Shown here one piece after another: positions 60,563 to 64,000 of a stretch of DNA of 64,000 bases; position 1 is the first letter of the stretch, and every line of letters starts with the position of its first letter. Location: contig NZ_CAIJDE010000062.1 of NCBI RefSeq assembly GCF_903819335.1, positions 1-64,000 on the forward strand. Direction: 5' to 3'. Source of the DNA: Flavobacterium panici (GTDB lineage Bacteria > Bacteroidota > Bacteroidia > Flavobacteriales > Flavobacteriaceae). The translations under genes and the position numbers were made by a program. The notes under the pieces were generated by a model. The model saw nothing but the letters and a program-made list of their open reading frames with translations. It was not told where the DNA came from and made no database searches.

Positions 60563-60657
60563 ACATGAATTATCTTTAATTCATATACGAAAGCGATATT
60601 TAACTTAAAATATGTCTTATCTTATTATTTTTCATCCTTTTAGTGAACAATTCTAAA
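60563..60657. other. Rest of the argS-susC gap
   Basis: AT-rich sequence with no clear gene or repeat beyond an ATTAAAGATAAT-type mirror. It could hold upstream promoter sequence of the candidate small RNA. Confidence 0.4.
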
Positions 60658-60694
60658 ACAAAAAGCCGATAGTTTTAAACTATCGGCTTTTTTA
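60658..60694 (-). terminator. Terminator of argS
   Basis: AAAAAGCCGATAGTTT and AAACTATCGGCTTTTT form a perfect stem 18 bases past the argS stop. Confidence 0.88.
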
Positions 60695-60711
60695 ATTCTT
60701 GTAAAAAGTTT

Positions 60712-62490
60712 TTACATTCTTTCCGGAACTTCGATTCCTAATAACGTAAAAGCTGATTTTATAACTTCGGCAACTTTCTGCGAAAGCTGTACTCTGAAAA
60801 TCTTTTTTGTCAAATCAACTTCACCTAAAATATGAACAGATTGATAAAACGAATTATATTCTTTTACTAAATCATAAGTATAGTTTGCAATTAATGCCGG
60901 ACTATGATTTTGTGCTGCATTTTGAATTACTTCCGGGAAAAGTTCGATTTGTTTTACCAGTTCTTTTTCTTTTTCGTGAAGCTCTTCAATATTTGTTTTT
61001 TCAGAAAAATCAAAATCGGCTTTACGGATAATTGATTGAATTCTGGCGTAAGTATATTGAATAAACGGACCTGTATTTCCTGCAAAATCTACAGATTCTT
61101 CGGGATTAAACAGAATACGTTTTTTAGGATCTACTTTTAAAATATAATATTTCAAAGCTCCAAGACCAATTGTTTTATACAATTTTGCTTTTTCATCGGC
61201 AGAATAACTGTCTAATTTTCCTAGATCTTCAGAAATTTGTTTGGCTGTATCTGTCATGTCCTGCATTAAATCATCAGCATCTACAACAGTTCCTTCACGG
61301 CTTTTCATTTTTCCAGATGGTAAATCAACCATTCCGTATGATAAATGATATAAACTTGAAGCCCAGTCAAAACCAAGTTTTTTCAGAATCAAAAACAAAA
61401 CTTTAAAGTGATAATCTTGTTCGTTACCAACTGTATAAACCATTCCGCCAACATCTGGCATATCTTTTACACGCTGAATTGCTGTTCCAATATCCTGCGT
61501 CATATAAACCGCAGTTCCGTCAGAACGTAATACAATTTTACGATCAAGACCTTCATCTGTCAAATCAATCCAAACAGAACCATCCGGATCTTTTTCGAAA
61601 ACTCCTTTATCAAGACCAACCTGAACAACATCTTTTCCTAATAAATAAGTGTTGCTTTCGTAGTAATATTTATCAAAATTCACTCCAAGATTGGTGTAAG
61701 TAGTCGCAAAACCGTCATAAACCCATTGGTTCATTTTTTTCCAAAGTGCAATAACCGCTTCATCTCCAGCTTCCCATTTCTTAAGCATTTCCTGCGCTTC
61801 AATAATAATTGGCGCTTGTTTTTTAGCTTCTTCTTCGGTTTTACCGGTTTCTATTAATTGGTTGATTTCTGCTTTATAAGCTTTATCAAACTCAACATAA
61901 TATTTACCTACTAATTTATCACCTTTTAAATCTGAACTTTCCGGAGTTTCTCCGTTTCCGAATTTCTCCCAGGCCAGCATCGATTTACAAATATGAATTC
62001 CACGATCGTTTATGATCTGTGTTTTATATACTTTTTTCCCAGATGCTTTAATAATTTCTGCAACAGAATATCCTAACAAATTGTTACGAACGTGTCCTAA
62101 GTGCAAAGGTTTATTGGTGTTTGGAGAAGAATATTCAACCATAATTGCTTTATCGGCAGGATCTGGTGTTACATATCCAAACTTTTGATTATTTTTTATT
62201 TCATTGAAAAAATTCAGATAATAACTATCCGAAATTACAATATTCAAAAACCCCGAAACTACATTGAAACGCGCCACTTCAGAAACATTTTCAACTAAGT
62301 AGTTTCCAATTTTATTTCCTAATTCGGCAGGATTGCTTTTGATCACTTTTAACAAAGGAAAAATTACCATTGTAATATCGCCTTCAAACTCTTTTCTGGT
62401 AGTTTGAAATTCGATTTTATCAACAGAAACGTCAAATAATGCCTGTATTGCTTTTTGTATAGAAGGTGTAAGAATTTGTGATAATGACAT
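60712..62490 (-). CDS. argS: Arginyl-tRNA synthetase
   Basis: 592 residues. The N-terminal additional domain (about 1-110) is followed by EYSSPNTNKPLHLGHVRNNLLG with the HIGH-type HLGH, the long insertion, GTAVYMTQDIGTA, the LPSGKMKSREG region in place of KMSKS, and the anticodon-binding C-terminus ending LLGIEVPERM. It is a class I enzyme that needs tRNA for amino-acid activation. Monocistronic, with its own promoter-like element and terminator. Confidence 0.97.
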   Translation of the reverse strand: MSLSQILTPSIQKAIQALFDVSVDKIEFQTTRKEFEGDITMVIFPLLKVIKSNPAELGNKIGNYLVENVSEVARFNVVSGFLNIVISDSYYLNFFNEIKNNQKFGYVTPDPADKAIMVEYSSPNTNKPLHLGHVRNNLLGYSVAEIIKASGKKVYKTQIINDRGIHICKSMLAWEKFGNGETPESSDLKGDKLVGKYYVEFDKAYKAEINQLIETGKTEEEAKKQAPIIIEAQEMLKKWEAGDEAVIALWKKMNQWVYDGFATTYTNLGVNFDKYYYESNTYLLGKDVVQVGLDKGVFEKDPDGSVWIDLTDEGLDRKIVLRSDGTAVYMTQDIGTAIQRVKDMPDVGGMVYTVGNEQDYHFKVLFLILKKLGFDWASSLYHLSYGMVDLPSGKMKSREGTVVDADDLMQDMTDTAKQISEDLGKLDSYSADEKAKLYKTIGLGALKYYILKVDPKKRILFNPEESVDFAGNTGPFIQYTYARIQSIIRKADFDFSEKTNIEELHEKEKELVKQIELFPEVIQNAAQNHSPALIANYTYDLVKEYNSFYQSVHILGEVDLTKKIFRVQLSQKVAEVIKSAFTLLGIEVPERM

Positions 62491-62512
62491 GTAAACTTAT
62501 TTTTAAAGTGAG

Positions 62513-62520
62513 CAAAGATA
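62513..62520 (-). promoter_or_regulatory. Candidate -7 element for argS
   Basis: Minus-strand TATCTTTG, 22 bases before the start codon; a TTG occurs but only 12 bases upstream. Confidence 0.45.
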
Positions 62521-62815
62521 CTGCTTATTCATCAATTAGAGAAAATGAAAAACATATTAAATAACATAATCCTGTTAGAATTTCTTAAAAAAGGTTTTGT
62601 TTTGAATGTTAAAATTATCAAAAAATCAAAACGCTAACCTGCTACAAAACAGAACTTCCCAAAAAAATAAAAAGTTTTTTTTACTTTTTATGTAACATAT
62701 CGACAACAAAATAGTCTTAATAGAGACTTTAAATTTTATTTGAAGCAAAGAAAATCAAAACAAAAACAAAAAAACAACCTCATCATCAATCAAATCAAAT
62801 AATCATTATCTCATT
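62521..62815. other. Gap between divergent argS and a receptor gene
   Basis: AT-rich, no gene. Features seen are an AGTCT-TAATAG-AGACT mini-hairpin (about 62713-62728) and a long A-rich leader before the ATG at 62816. No consensus promoter for the plus-strand gene stands out. Confidence 0.4.
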
Positions 62816-64000
62816 ATGAAATTAAAATTCTTTCTGCTTGCATTACTGGGGGTAATTGCAACAGCACAAGCCCAAAATACCGGAACGGTCACGGGGAAAA
62901 TTACCGAAAAGTCAAACAATGCACCAATTTCTTACGCAACGGTTTCTCTTAAAGAAAACGGAAAAGTAGTATCAGGCGTTAATACAGATGATAACGGAGA
63001 TTTTACTTTTAAAAACGTAGCGCTAAAAAGTTATACTATCGAAATTCAATATATTGGATTTAGAAAATATATTGGTTCCGTAATTTTAGCTGATAACAAA
63101 AAATCTGCAACTGTAAATGTTTCTCTTGAAGAAGAAGCAACTCAGCTTAAAGGTGTTAATATTGTTGCTGAACGTTCGACAATGGAACAAAAAATTGACC
63201 GAAAAGTAATTACTGTCGGGAAAGATTTGACGACTGCCGGGGCTTCTGCATCAGATATTATGAGCAATATTCCTTCTGTAAATGTGGATCAGGACGGAAA
63301 ACTTTCGCTTCGCGGAAATGACAATGTTCGTGTATTAATTGACGGAAGACCTTCTAACATTGATCCAGCTCAGTTATTGAAACAAATTCCATCGACTTCT
63401 ATCAAAAAAATTGAGTTGATTACAAATCCTAGTGCAAAATACAATCCGGAAGGAATGTCTGGGATTATCAATATTATTTTACACAAAAATGCTAATACTG
63501 GTTTTAATGGAAGTTACAGCGGTGGTATTACTTTTGGAGAAACGGCAAAATACAATCAGTCTTTAGATTTAAACTATAAAACCGGAAAAGTAAATTTCTT
63601 TGGAAATGCAGGTAATAATTTTGGAACTTATTTTAACGATGGTCACATTCAAAGATTAGATCAGGATATGGTTCAAAAATTAGATATTTCTAATGACAAT
63701 GATAACTATTTGTATAAAGTTGGAATGGATTATTTAATCAATGACCACAATACTTTATCATTTTACACCAATCAAAATAAATCAAAAGGAACTGGATTAG
63801 TAAATACTGATATTGATTACAATAACGGAGATCCGGATATTAAAAATATCTACCAAAAATCGAGATACGAAGGTCCAAACGAAACTGGAACTTACAATTT
63901 AGCGTACAAACATATCTTTAAAAAAGAAGGTCATACTTTAGATTTTGAAGGAAACTTTAGCAACACCAGAGAAACTCAAGATGCAAGTTTTGACACTAAA
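62816..64000 (+). CDS. Outer-membrane beta-barrel receptor (partial, cut by the window end)
   Basis: 395 codons are visible with no stop. MKLKFFLLALLGVIATAQAQ is a signal peptide. A carboxypeptidase-D-like regulatory domain follows (VTGKITEKSNNAPISYATVS, DDNGDFTFKNVALKSY). The plug domain has ASDIMSNIPSVNVDQDGKLS, NVRVLIDGRPSNIDP, IELITNPSAKYNPEGMSGII and then barrel strands. This matches the TonB-dependent/OMP_b-brl_3 type of outer-membrane protein. The plug lacks an obvious canonical TonB box. Ligand unknown; the partner genes would lie beyond the window. Confidence 0.88.
   Translation, partial: MKLKFFLLALLGVIATAQAQNTGTVTGKITEKSNNAPISYATVSLKENGKVVSGVNTDDNGDFTFKNVALKSYTIEIQYIGFRKYIGSVILADNKKSATVNVSLEEEATQLKGVNIVAERSTMEQKIDRKVITVGKDLTTAGASASDIMSNIPSVNVDQDGKLSLRGNDNVRVLIDGRPSNIDPAQLLKQIPSTSIKKIELITNPSAKYNPEGMSGIINIILHKNANTGFNGSYSGGITFGETAKYNQSLDLNYKTGKVNFFGNAGNNFGTYFNDGHIQRLDQDMVQKLDISNDNDNYLYKVGMDYLINDHNTLSFYTNQNKSKGTGLVNTDIDYNNGDPDIKNIYQKSRYEGPNETGTYNLAYKHIFKKEGHTLDFEGNFSNTRETQDASFDTK

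Overview
The window is an AT-rich chromosomal segment of a flavobacterium, most likely Flavobacterium and close to the F. johnsoniae group. The evidence is a SusC/SusD pair, several TonB-dependent receptors, an HmuY-type haem lipoprotein, DUF5683 and DUF6607 proteins, promoters of the Bacteroidetes TTG-N17-20-TAnnTTTG type, and gene order such as parA-parB-DUF5683-dapB-lepB-WbqC. No phage, complete insertion sequence, CRISPR array or rRNA operon is visible. Most genes are core housekeeping; the unusual content sits mainly in the spaces between genes.

Layout. 1-400: a tandem tRNA(Phe)-like repeat, one copy carrying a small palindrome in its T-loop position, then a REP-type inverted pair. 401-3163: a secreted beta-helix protein and an RlpA-like protein. 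3439-8742: chromosome partitioning (parAB), dapB, a DUF5684-signal peptidase fusion and a WbqC-like protein. 8739-15006 (minus): endonuclease/phosphatase-fold membrane protein, two rhomboids, mutL, ribH and a YfgM-like TPR protein. 15398-22927: recF, DUF2461, a GT4 glycosyltransferase, a Tat-exported PLP aminotransferase, murB, orphans, and a paiB pseudogene broken by one in-frame TGA. 23012-26933: GT2, an ECF sigma factor, TonB, DUF4184 and a PH-domain protein. 26995-34929: tandem M48 metalloproteases, lipA, a second-type GAPDH next to a hybrid histidine kinase, lpxK and a YoeB-type toxin-antitoxin pair. 35123-41881: Nif3-like protein, a coiled-coil protein whose zinc ribbon has lost all four cysteines, hydrolase, monooxygenase, rluF, a DUF4173-like membrane protein and a winged-helix regulator operon. 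41882-42395: a gene-free cluster of nested repeats with a strongly structured RNA-like element. 42396-50624 (minus): corA, folD, ffh, and an MBOAT O-acyltransferase with two SGNH esterases, one carrying LysM. 50895-55493: a haem-uptake-like locus (HmuR-type receptor, HmuY-type lipoprotein, divergent DUF6607 gene) with a symmetric divergent promoter. 55591-62490 (minus): SusD, SusC, a possible small RNA or attenuated leader, and argS. 62816-64000: the start of an outer-membrane beta-barrel receptor cut by the window edge.

How the parts connect. Several genes serve the cell envelope: murB, lpxK, lepB, the MBOAT/SGNH module, RlpA, TonB and its receptors. The TonB protein at 24817 belongs to the class that energises receptors such as those at 52326, 57068 and 62816. 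The most repeated unexplained signal is a set of intergenic hairpins built from a few recurring words, found in at least a dozen gaps.
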